Positions 57,186 through 64,000 of a DNA stretch of 64,000 bases are shown piece by piece. The stretch covers positions 372,001-436,000 of the forward strand of contig CAVTSA010000013.1 of assembly GCA_963737225.1 (NCBI GenBank), written 5' to 3'. Position numbers and translations under genes: made by a program. The notes beneath the pieces were generated by a model, which was not told the origin of the DNA, searched no databases, and saw only the letters and a list, made by a program, of their open reading frames with translations. Each line of letters opens with the position of its first letter. The first letter of the stretch is position 1. The stretch comes from CAVTSA01 sp963737225. Its GTDB lineage: Bacteria; Chloroflexota; Dormibacteria; Dormibacterales; Dormibacteraceae.

Positions 57186-57635
57186 TCAGCCGTGGTCGCC
57201 GGCCGCGTCGCCCTCCGGGCGGAGGGCGAAGATCGGGATGCGCACGTCGCCGCCGTCCTCCCAGCCGACCTCCACCCGCCGCCCGATCGCCACCTGCCCG
57301 GGATCCGGGGCCGCCACCTCGGCGAGCATCCGGAACCCCTCGTCGAGGTCGATGAACGCGACCACGTAGGGCACCCGACCACGGAAGAACGGGTGCCCGT
57401 GCTGGCGGATCACGGTGAAGGTGTAGATCGTGCCGCGCCCCCCCGAGGTGCGCAGATCGAGCTCCAGGCTGGTGCAGTGCGTGCAGTGGCCGCGCGGGTA
57501 GAACACGATCCCGCCGCAGCGCCGGCAAACCTGGTAGGTGAGGCGCCCATCCCGCGTCGCCTCCCAGAAGGGCCCGGTGTCAGGCTCCGGGAACTCGGGC
57601 TGCGGGCGCGCGGGTGCGTTCTCGACTGCGGTCAT
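57186..57635 (-). CDS. DUF35 / OB-fold rubredoxin-like zinc-ribbon protein
   Basis: A 149-residue protein: a zinc ribbon with two Cys pairs (CRRCGG and CTHC, in YQVCRRCGGIVFYPRGHCTHC), then an OB fold (GTIYTFTVIRQHGHPFF, VPYVVAFIDLDEGFRMLAEV). DUF35 proteins act as essential partners of thiolase-fold enzymes, for example ChsH2 with Ltp2 in steroid side-chain cleavage. Here it lies 3 bases downstream of a thiolase-like gene, so the two probably form one aldolase- or thiolase-type complex. Confidence 0.88.
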   Translation of the reverse strand: MTAVENAPARPQPEFPEPDTGPFWEATRDGRLTYQVCRRCGGIVFYPRGHCTHCTSLELDLRTSGGRGTIYTFTVIRQHGHPFFRGRVPYVVAFIDLDEGFRMLAEVAAPDPGQVAIGRRVEVGWEDGGDVRIPIFALRPEGDAAGDHG

Positions 57636-57638
57636 CTT

Positions 57639-58826
57639 TCAGTCCCTCCCCAGCACCACGGTCCCGGCCGCGTGCCGCGTCCCCAGGCTGCCGCCGTTGC
57701 CGTGGGCGACGGCCAGCGCGGCGTCCGGCACCTGGGACGTCGACGTGCCCCGCAGCTGGCGGGTGGCCTCGATCAGAAGGAAGATGCCGCGCATCCCGGG
57801 GTGGTTCGAGGAGAGCCCGCCGCCGTCGGTGTTGAGCGCGGGCGCCCCGGGGCGGTCGAAGCGCAGCCGGCCGCCGGCGACGTAGCCGCCACCCTCCCCT
57901 TTGGCGCAGAAGCCGAGATCTTCGAGGAGCGTGAGGACGGTGATCGTGAAGGAGTCGTAGATCATGGCCACGTCCATCTCGTCCGGACTCAGGCCGGCCT
58001 CGCCGAACGCGGGGGGCCCGGAGCGGGCGGCGGCGCTGACCGTGATGTCACCGCCGTTCTCCGGGTACCTGACCGACTCGCCGGTTCCCAGGATCCAGAC
58101 CGGCCGGTTGGGCAGGTCCCTGGCCACCTCGGGCGCCACGATGACGACCGCCCCGCCGCCGTCCGAGATGATGCAGCAGTCGAGCAGATGCAGCGGGTCC
58201 GCGACCAGGCGCGAAGACACCACGTCCGCCACCTCGATCTCGCGAACGTCCCGGCGGCCCAGGTCCGTCAGCGCCTGCACCGCCTCCGGGTTGCGCATCG
58301 CGTGCGCCCGCGTGGTGACGGCGATCTCGGCCAGCTGCTCGGGCGTGGTGCCGTACTGGTGCAGGTGGCGCTGGGCGACGAGCGCGTAGCTGCCGACCAG
58401 CGTCAGCCCGTACGGCGCCTCCATGTTGGTGCTCGGAGCCGGCGCCTGCCCCCCGCGCCCCCCGGTGCCGATGGCCCGGCGGTCGCTGTACGCGGTGGAC
58501 CCGTACGTGAGGAGCGCGACCTTCGCCTTCCCCGCCGCCACCGCATGGACCGCGTGCCCGGCGTGCAGCTCGAACGAGGAGCCGCCGACACCGGTCGAGT
58601 CGACGACGACCGGCCGCACCCCGAGGTACTCCGCCATCGAGAGCCCGACGCCGGACCCGGTCTCTCCCGCGTCGTAGACGGCGTCGACGTCGGCCCAGCT
58701 GAGGCCGGCGTCGTCGAGTGCCCGGGCCGCCGACGCGGCCTTGATCTGCAGCGCGCTCATCGGTGCGACACTGCGTAGGGGATACTCGTGGATGCCGGCG
58801 ATCGCCGCTCGATGCTCGCTCCTCAT
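57639..58826 (-). CDS. Thiolase-fold protein (lipid-transfer protein/Ltp2-like), no catalytic Cys
   Basis: A 395-residue thiolase-superfamily protein. The position of the nucleophilic Cys in STGVGGSSFELHAGHAV is Ser, so normal thiolysis is unlikely. AAGIHEYPLRSV-type start (here IAGIHEYPLRSVAPMS), DCCIISDGGGAVVIV and the late NTDGGGLSSNHPGMRGI with the conserved His, and AVAHGNGGSLGTR, follow the SCP-x/lipid-transfer group, which includes the retro-aldolase Ltp2. Pairing with a DUF35 gene supports an aldolase acting on a 3-hydroxyacyl-CoA with a branched carbon. First gene of its operon and divergent from the acyl-CoA dehydrogenases. Confidence 0.87.
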   Translation of the reverse strand: MRSEHRAAIAGIHEYPLRSVAPMSALQIKAASAARALDDAGLSWADVDAVYDAGETGSGVGLSMAEYLGVRPVVVDSTGVGGSSFELHAGHAVHAVAAGKAKVALLTYGSTAYSDRRAIGTGGRGGQAPAPSTNMEAPYGLTLVGSYALVAQRHLHQYGTTPEQLAEIAVTTRAHAMRNPEAVQALTDLGRRDVREIEVADVVSSRLVADPLHLLDCCIISDGGGAVVIVAPEVARDLPNRPVWILGTGESVRYPENGGDITVSAAARSGPPAFGEAGLSPDEMDVAMIYDSFTITVLTLLEDLGFCAKGEGGGYVAGGRLRFDRPGAPALNTDGGGLSSNHPGMRGIFLLIEATRQLRGTSTSQVPDAALAVAHGNGGSLGTRHAAGTVVLGRD

Positions 58827-58855
58827 CGCCTCCAGCCTAACGGGCGATCGGGCCG

Positions 58856-58885
58856 TTGACTTACCGGATTCTCGGGTGTTCTAAT
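58856..58885 (+). promoter_or_regulatory. Sigma70-like promoter of the acyl-CoA dehydrogenase operon
   Basis: TTGACT (58856-58861) and TCTAAT (58880-58885) are separated by 18 bases, one mismatch each from consensus. The first gene starts at 58932, giving a leader of about 40 bases. Confidence 0.6.
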
Positions 58886-58904
58886 TGGAAGCCGCGAAGA
58901 GAAC

Positions 58905-58918
58905 CGTACGATCGTTCG
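58905..58918. promoter_or_regulatory. Possible TetR operator downstream of the promoter
   Basis: CGTACGATCGTTCG is a 14-base palindrome with one mismatched pair (ACGATCGT core at 58908-58915), located between the predicted transcription start and the first ATG. The co-located TetR gene is the candidate binder. Confidence 0.45.
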
Positions 58919-58931
58919 TGAGGTAATCGGG

Positions 58932-60218
58932 ATGGATGCCGATGCCGATCGCTCCGACCCGGAGACGGTCCGGAGGGATGTCGAGGCCTGGCTGGACCAG
59001 AACTGGGATCCGGAGCTCACCGTCCGTGCCTGGTGGGCGCGACTGGCCGACTCGGGCTGGGGCTTCGCGAGCTGGCCCACGGACGCGTTCGGACGCGGCC
59101 TGCGTGCCGAGGTACAGGGGACGGTCAGGGAGGCATTCCAGGCCCGGGAGGCGCTGGGGCCTCCGGCGAGCCTGGGACAGCTCCTCGGCGGGCCGGTCCT
59201 GCTGACGCACGGGTCACCCGGGCAGCGGCGCGGCTTCCTGCCTCCGCTGGCCCGCGGCGAGGAGGCGTGGTGCCAGTTCTTCTCCGAGCCGGGAGCGGGC
59301 TCGGACCTGGCCGGGCTGCAGACGCGGGCGGTGCGTCACGGGGACGAGTGGGTGGTTCACGGCCAGAAGGTGTGGACCTCGAGCGCGCAGTTCGCCGATC
59401 GCGGGATGCTGGTCGCCCGCACCGACCCCGAAGTGCCCAAGCATCGGGGGCTGACCTACTTCATCATCGACCTCGACCAGCCCGGCGTCGAGATCCACCC
59501 GCTGCATCAGATGAACGGGGCCGAGGGCTTCAACGAGGTCTTCTTCGACGGCGCCCGGGTCGCCGCCGACCGGGTGGTGGGAGAGATCGGTGGGGGATGG
59601 GCGGTCGCCGTCACGACGCTGATGTTCGAACGCTTCATGAGCGCACTGCCGAGCGCGGCGCCCGGGGTTCGCGGGGGCATGCTCGAGGTGCGGGCGGGCG
59701 ACGTCGTCAGCGGCCGCGTTCGGGGCGAGCGGGAAAGCATGGGCCAGAACCTGCTGGCCCCGGGCGTGATCGAGGTGGCCCGCAGCCTGGAGCGCGACGG
59801 CGACCCCCTGGTGCGGCAGCGCCTGGCGGAGCTCGCCGCGCAGGAGGAGGTCGGCCGCCTGATGGGACTGCGCTCGGCCGCCGCGGTTCGCGCGGGAACC
59901 AGCCCGAGCGCCGAAGGCTCGGTGGGCAAGATCGCCCGGTCCCGGCTGGCCCGCACCGCGAGCGCGGTCGGGATGGAGGTCCTGGGTGCGGAAGGCCTGG
60001 TCGTCGGCGAGGACACGCCGGGGCGGGGCCGCCTGCAACAGCAGGCGCTCTCCAGCCCCGGCACGTCGATCGCCGGGGGTACCGACGAGATCCAGCGCAA
60101 CATCATCGCCGAGCGCGTACTGGGGCTCCCGAAGGAGCCGCGGCTCGACGTCGACGTACCGTTCCGCGACCTCAAGGTGGGGACGCAACGGGAGGAGGGG
60201 AAGACCGGTGGAGCTTGA
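58932..60218 (+). CDS. Acyl-CoA dehydrogenase (first of pair)
   Basis: A 428-residue flavoprotein. FSEPGAGSDLAGLQTRAVR is the FAD/substrate-binding signature (CGxSEPxxGSD type), VVHGQKVWTSSAQFADRGMLVART follows, and the C-terminal domain has GTDEIQRNIIAERVLGLP. The catalytic base usual near the C-terminus is not obvious. Two dissimilar dehydrogenases in tandem recall the heteromeric FadE pairs that oxidise steroid or branched acyl-CoA substrates. GAGGTAATCGGG precedes the ATG. The next gene overlaps by 11 bases. Confidence 0.9.
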   Translation: MDADADRSDPETVRRDVEAWLDQNWDPELTVRAWWARLADSGWGFASWPTDAFGRGLRAEVQGTVREAFQAREALGPPASLGQLLGGPVLLTHGSPGQRRGFLPPLARGEEAWCQFFSEPGAGSDLAGLQTRAVRHGDEWVVHGQKVWTSSAQFADRGMLVARTDPEVPKHRGLTYFIIDLDQPGVEIHPLHQMNGAEGFNEVFFDGARVAADRVVGEIGGGWAVAVTTLMFERFMSALPSAAPGVRGGMLEVRAGDVVSGRVRGERESMGQNLLAPGVIEVARSLERDGDPLVRQRLAELAAQEEVGRLMGLRSAAAVRAGTSPSAEGSVGKIARSRLARTASAVGMEVLGAEGLVVGEDTPGRGRLQQQALSSPGTSIAGGTDEIQRNIIAERVLGLPKEPRLDVDVPFRDLKVGTQREEGKTGGA

Positions 60219-61410
60219 CCTGGGTCCGGAGCTGCGGACCTTCCGGCAGGAGATGCGGGGCTGGATCCGCGAACACGCGCCCGCCCAGCTGGCGGGGCTC
60301 GCCGACTGGTCGCAGGTCGGGATGGCGGGGTCCGCTCGCACCATCCCCTCCCACACCTATCGTCACGCCGCGTACCGGGAGTGGGAGCGAGCCCTGCAGG
60401 ACGCCCGGCTGATCTGCCCGCAGTGGCCGGAGAGCGTGGGCGGGCGGGGCTGGGACGGCGTGCGCGTTGCGATCTTCAACGAGGAATGCCACCAGGCGCA
60501 GGTCCCCCGGATCCGGCGTGGGATGGGAGAGTCGCTGGTCGGACCATCGATCATCGTGCACGGCAACGACGAGCAGCGTGCCCGGCTGCTGCCTGAGATC
60601 ATCGAGGGCCGCGCTGTCTTCTGTCAGGGCTTCTCGGAGCCGAACCACGGATCCGACCTGGCCGGGGTCGAGTGCTCGGGTGAGATCGACGACGACGAGC
60701 TCGTGATCACCGGTCAGAAGGTATGGACGTCGGGTGCCCACAACGCCAACTGGTTCTTCGGGCTCTTCAAGACGGAATACACGGCCCCCCGCCACCACAA
60801 CCTCTCGTACGTGCTGATGCCGCTGCAGGACAACCACATCGAGATCCGGCCGATCCATCAGATGTCCGGTGCGTCGGAGTTCTACGAGACGTTTCTGGAC
60901 GGCGCCCGGGCGCACCTGCGCGACGTGATCGGCGGTCTCGGCAACGGCTGGCGTGTCGCAATGACGACGCTCGGCTTCGAGCGCGGTGGCAGCGCCACCG
61001 TGGCCCACCTGGCCTACGAGCGCGAGTACTGGGAGCTGGTCGACACCGCACGCGGGCTGGGCCGGGACCGCGACCCCCTGGTGCGGCAGCAGCTGGCCTG
61101 GGCGTACTCGCAGGTGCAGATCATGCGGTTCACCGGCCTGCGCACGCTGGCGCAGCTGGCGGCGCGGCGGGAGCCCGGGCCTGAGGCCTCGATCAACAAG
61201 CTGTTCTGGAGCGAGTACCACCGGCGCCTGGGCGAGATCGCCGTCGACATCGAGGGCCCGGGCGCCCTGGTGCGGCCGGACGGCGAGGGGTACGCGACGG
61301 GCAGGTGGCAGGACGTGTTCCTGTCCAGCCGGGCGGGCACCATCTACTCCGGAACCAGCGAGATCCAGCGCAACATCGTCGCCGAACGAGCGCTGGGACT
61401 GCCGAGATAG
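60208..61410 (+). CDS. Acyl-CoA dehydrogenase (second of pair)
   Basis: A 400-residue flavoprotein: CQGFSEPNHGSDLAGVECSG and VITGQKVWTSGAHNANWFFGLFKT in the middle domain, then EASINKLFWSEYHRRLGEIAVDIEGP and GTIYSGTSEIQRNIVAERALGLPR at the end. GTG at 60208 has GGAGGAGGGG about 8 bases upstream and overlaps the preceding gene, so equal expression as a heteromeric complex with it is plausible. Substrate unknown. Confidence 0.9.
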   Translation: MELDLGPELRTFRQEMRGWIREHAPAQLAGLADWSQVGMAGSARTIPSHTYRHAAYREWERALQDARLICPQWPESVGGRGWDGVRVAIFNEECHQAQVPRIRRGMGESLVGPSIIVHGNDEQRARLLPEIIEGRAVFCQGFSEPNHGSDLAGVECSGEIDDDELVITGQKVWTSGAHNANWFFGLFKTEYTAPRHHNLSYVLMPLQDNHIEIRPIHQMSGASEFYETFLDGARAHLRDVIGGLGNGWRVAMTTLGFERGGSATVAHLAYEREYWELVDTARGLGRDRDPLVRQQLAWAYSQVQIMRFTGLRTLAQLAARREPGPEASINKLFWSEYHRRLGEIAVDIEGPGALVRPDGEGYATGRWQDVFLSSRAGTIYSGTSEIQRNIVAERALGLPR

Positions 61411-61422
61411 GGGAGAAGCAGG

Positions 61423-62340
61423 ATGAGCATGCTCGAGGATCGGGTCGCGATCGTCACCGGGGCGGGTCGCGGGATCGGCGCCGGGATCGCCAAGCTGTTC
61501 GCGGCGCAGGGGGCTTCGGTGGTGGTCAACGACCTGGGTGTCGAGCTCGACGGCACCGGGGCCAGCACCGGCCCCGCGCAGCGCGTGGTGGACCAAGTGG
61601 AGGAGGCCGGAGGGCGCGCGGTCGCCAACACCGCGGACGTGGCCGACTTCGCGCAGGCCGAGCAGCTGATCCGCCAGGCCATCGAGACCTACGGCCGGCT
61701 CGACGTGCTGGTCAACGTGGCCGGCATCCTCCGCGACCGCATGGTCTTCAACATGAGTGAGGGCGAGTGGGACGCGGTCATCCGGGTCCACCTGCGCGGC
61801 ACCTTCAACACCACGCGCCACGCGGCCGCCTACTGGCGGGAGCTTCGCGACCAGCACGCGCACCACCGGCTCATCAACTTCACCTCGGTGTCGGGGCTCC
61901 ACGGTGCGCCGGGGCAGCCGAACTACGCGGCCGCCAAGATGGGCATCGTCGGGTTCACCTACTCGTGCGCCAACGCGCTCGCCCGGTACGGGGTGACCGC
62001 GAACGCGATCTCCCCCGGTGCCGCGACCCGGATGACGGATTCGGTCCCCGAGGATCGGCGCCGGATGCCCCAGGATGACGAGCGTGCGCCGGAGAACGTG
62101 GCGCCGGCGGTCGCGTTCCTGGCCAGCGTCCGTTCCGACTGGATCACGGGGCAGGTGATCCACGCTCGCGGGTACGAGGTGTCGCTGTACAACACGCCGC
62201 AGCCGATCCGGACGCTGACCTCGAACGGACCGTGGGACCTCGACCGCCTGTCATCGATGATCGAACAGAGCTTCGGCCCCGCCCTGGGCCGGCCGGCGGC
62301 GGCGCCCGCCCCGGCGCCTGCGGCAGGGCGCCCCGAGTGA
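61423..62340 (+). CDS. SDR-family 3-hydroxyacyl-CoA dehydrogenase-like
   Basis: A 305-residue short-chain dehydrogenase. Cofactor motif TGAGRGIGAGIAKLF; NVAGILRDRMVFNM, the long form of NNAG seen in peroxisomal MFE-2/17beta-HSD4-type hydroxyacyl-CoA dehydrogenases; active-site Ser in FTSVSGLHGAPGQ and YAAAK. The C-terminus beyond about residue 265 is Pro/Ala-rich. It would oxidise the 3-hydroxyacyl-CoA made after dehydrogenation and hydration. It follows the dehydrogenases by 12 bases and overlaps the next gene (GTGA). Confidence 0.9.
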   Translation: MSMLEDRVAIVTGAGRGIGAGIAKLFAAQGASVVVNDLGVELDGTGASTGPAQRVVDQVEEAGGRAVANTADVADFAQAEQLIRQAIETYGRLDVLVNVAGILRDRMVFNMSEGEWDAVIRVHLRGTFNTTRHAAAYWRELRDQHAHHRLINFTSVSGLHGAPGQPNYAAAKMGIVGFTYSCANALARYGVTANAISPGAATRMTDSVPEDRRRMPQDDERAPENVAPAVAFLASVRSDWITGQVIHARGYEVSLYNTPQPIRTLTSNGPWDLDRLSSMIEQSFGPALGRPAAAPAPAPAAGRPE

Positions 62341-64000
62341 CGGACGGGGCCGGGATCGCGGGGCACCGGCCCCCGACCGCGAACCTCGCCTCACCGGAAC
62401 GGCTCCGGGGTCTCTTCGGCCCCCGCAGCCTCGCTCTGGTCGGGGCGTCGGACACCTCGGGCTGGGCGAAGAACGTCTACCAGAGCCTGCAGAGGGCAGG
62501 CTTCGAAGGCCGCTTCGTGCCCATCCACCCGCACCACCCGACCGTGTTCGGCCTGCCCACTCGACCCACCCTCCGCCATCTCGAGGAGCCCGTCGACCTC
62601 GCGTTCGCGCTGGTCCCCACCGATGCCGTGGAACCGGTCATCGAGGACGCCGGGGCGGCCGGGGTCAAGAACCTGGTGGTGCTCGCGGCCGGCTACGCGG
62701 AGCGGGGGGAGGAAGGGCGGCTGCGGGAGCGCAGGGTGATCGAGCGGGCCACCACGCACGGGATCACGGTGCTGGGTCCGAACGGGCTCGGATTCATCAA
62801 CGCGACGGAGAAGGTCGCCCCCTACGGGCTCACCATCGCGCCGCCGCTGATCGCCGGGCCGGTCGGGGTGGTGCTGCAGAGCGGCGCCCTCGCCAGCGCG
62901 GTGCAGGCGTTCGCGCGAGACCACGCGATCGGGGTGAGCCTGCTCGTCTCGATGGGCAACGAGGCGATGGTGACGACGGCCGACGTCATCGAGTACCTGA
63001 TCGAGGACCCGGCGACGCGCGTGATCGCGCTCTTTCTGGAGGGCATCCGCCAGCCCGATCGCTTCGCCGCCCTGGCGCGCCGGGCGCTTGGTGCCGGCAA
63101 GCCCCTGGTGGTCCTCAAGGTCGGGCGGAGCGCGGGTGGACAGCAGATGGCGCTCGCCCACACCGGCGCCGTCGCGGGCGACGACGCCGTCGTCGACGCG
63201 GCGCTCCACCAGCTGGGGGTGATCCGCGTCCGCAGCCTGGAGGAGCTTCTGATCACGGCCGGACTGCTTGGCTACGGCCCTCCGCTGCCGGGTCCTCGGA
63301 TGGGGGTGATCACCGCCTCGGGCGGCGCCTGCGACATCATCGTCGACCGCTCCGACGAGGAAGGGATGACGATCCCCGCCTTCGGCCCCTCCACGGTGGC
63401 CGCGCTGGAAAAGATCCTCCCCGGGTTCACGAACGCGCAGAACCCGGTCGACGTCACCGGCTTCGGCCTTGCCCACCAGGGCGGCGTGGCCTCGGTGCGG
63501 GGTCGGACCCCGATGGTGGAGGCGCTCCGTGTGGTCGCGCGGGATCCCGACCTCGACTTCGCGTTCGTCCTCGGTCCCCTCCTGACGACGCCGGTGGCAC
63601 CCGGCGACGCCGCTGTCGCGGACCGGGTCGACGAGCACGCGCAGGCGATCGCCGAGGCGCCGATCCCGGTGGTGTCGGTACGGACGACCTGCACCGACCT
63701 CGATCCGATCGCGCGCGAGCTCCTGCTGAACCGTGGGATCCATCAGGTCGGGGGCCTCGAGTTCGCCCTCTCCGCGATCGGCCACTCGCTGCGCTGGCGA
63801 GAGCGCCGGCGCCGGGCCCACGCCGCCCGCGGGGCCGCGTCGCCGGCGCCGCTGGCCTGGGTCGCGGAGCTGGCGCCGGGAACCTGGGCCGAGACCGACA
63901 GCCGCCGGATCCTGGAGGCGGGAGGGGTCCCGGTGGTCCCGGCACGGCTGGCGACGAGCGCCGGCGAGGCGGTGACGGCCGCGGCCGGCTTCGGCTACCC
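62337..64000 (+). CDS. NDP-forming acyl-CoA synthetase (3' end outside window)
   Basis: The visible 554 residues are a CoA-binding domain (SLALVGASDTSGWAKNVYQSL, IPHH-type loop, GPNGLGFIN), a succinyl-CoA-ligase-like domain (GPVGVVLQSGALASAV, SMGNEAMVTTADVIEYL, the phospho-His region LAHTGAVAGDDA), and the start of the ATP-grasp domain (TDSRRILEAGGVPVVPARLA). This is the acetate-CoA ligase (ADP-forming)/pimeloyl-CoA synthetase-like group that activates carboxylic acids. GTG at 62337 overlaps the SDR stop, and the frame stays open to the window end. It probably activates the acid degraded by this locus. Confidence 0.9.
   Translation, partial: MTDGAGIAGHRPPTANLASPERLRGLFGPRSLALVGASDTSGWAKNVYQSLQRAGFEGRFVPIHPHHPTVFGLPTRPTLRHLEEPVDLAFALVPTDAVEPVIEDAGAAGVKNLVVLAAGYAERGEEGRLRERRVIERATTHGITVLGPNGLGFINATEKVAPYGLTIAPPLIAGPVGVVLQSGALASAVQAFARDHAIGVSLLVSMGNEAMVTTADVIEYLIEDPATRVIALFLEGIRQPDRFAALARRALGAGKPLVVLKVGRSAGGQQMALAHTGAVAGDDAVVDAALHQLGVIRVRSLEELLITAGLLGYGPPLPGPRMGVITASGGACDIIVDRSDEEGMTIPAFGPSTVAALEKILPGFTNAQNPVDVTGFGLAHQGGVASVRGRTPMVEALRVVARDPDLDFAFVLGPLLTTPVAPGDAAVADRVDEHAQAIAEAPIPVVSVRTTCTDLDPIARELLLNRGIHQVGGLEFALSAIGHSLRWRERRRRAHAARGAASPAPLAWVAELAPGTWAETDSRRILEAGGVPVVPARLATSAGEAVTAAAGFGY

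Overview
This is a roughly 70% GC bacterial chromosome segment with many GTG and TTG starts, 4-base stop/start overlaps (GTGA, ATGA) and several genes that look leaderless: a TAnnnT -10 hexamer lies only 6-10 bases before the start codon. Gene content (F420-type luciferase-like oxidoreductase, MoxR/DUF58 cluster, acyl-CoA catabolism, lipoproteins, GT39 protein with a Gly-rich insert) suggests an actinobacterium or a relative in the Chloroflexota/Dormibacterota area. There is no rRNA or tRNA to settle this. No transposase, integrase or CRISPR array was seen.

Layout. 1-3.9 kb: surface polysaccharide genes (GT2, UDP-galactopyranose-mutase-like flavoprotein, Wzx-type flippase), facing a polysaccharide deacetylase-like lipoprotein. 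5.4-7.8 kb: ilvBN preceded by a branched-chain amino acid leader peptide and attenuator. 8-11 kb: a membrane GT39 enzyme broken by two apparent frameshifts, and a GT2. 11.3-15.4 kb: thiolase, exported lipoprotein, luciferase-like oxidoreductase. 15.5-18.7 kb: a flavin/iron-sulfur membrane electron-transfer operon (ApbE, ferric-reductase-like protein, NuoF-like protein, ferredoxin). 18.7-26.7 kb: SnoaL-like protein, an 0.8-kb non-coding block, a two-component system, thioredoxin-like and ParB-like proteins, M3 peptidase, MFS exporter. 26.7-29.6 kb: FAD dehydrogenase and zinc alcohol dehydrogenase. 29.7-34.1 kb: DUF4129-like/MoxR/DUF58 membrane cluster. 34.1-37.3 kb: molbindin, a frameshifted ModA and a fused ModB-ModC transporter. 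37-43.8 kb: glycosyltransferase, PadR, VOC protein, PfkB kinase, macro-domain protein, lipoprotein, TetR with its operator. 43.9-50.6 kb: a four-gene operon of an A-PCP-TE NRPS-like synthetase, FAD/NAD(P)-binding protein, homoserine O-acyltransferase and a Cys/Met-metabolism PLP enzyme, which looks like a small biosynthetic cluster. 50.8-56.5 kb: PanE-like reductase, GH38 alpha-mannosidase, membrane dipeptidase. 56.6-64 kb: a divergent acyl-CoA degradation locus (TetR, DUF35 protein, thiolase-like protein lacking the catalytic Cys; two acyl-CoA dehydrogenases, an SDR and an NDP-forming CoA ligase cut by the window end).

The most unusual feature is a set of intergenic paired elements. At twelve places two copies of a palindrome or short repeat lie 41-46 bases apart, and eight of the twelve are exactly 42 (four helical turns). 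They fall into several unrelated sequence classes (CCATCTGTCGACAGATGG, TTGGTGCACCAA, GAGTG.GGACACTC, GTTTCTGCAGAAAC and others). Most sit at gene 3' ends, and two run into the ends of coding sequences and appear to have changed their C-termini.
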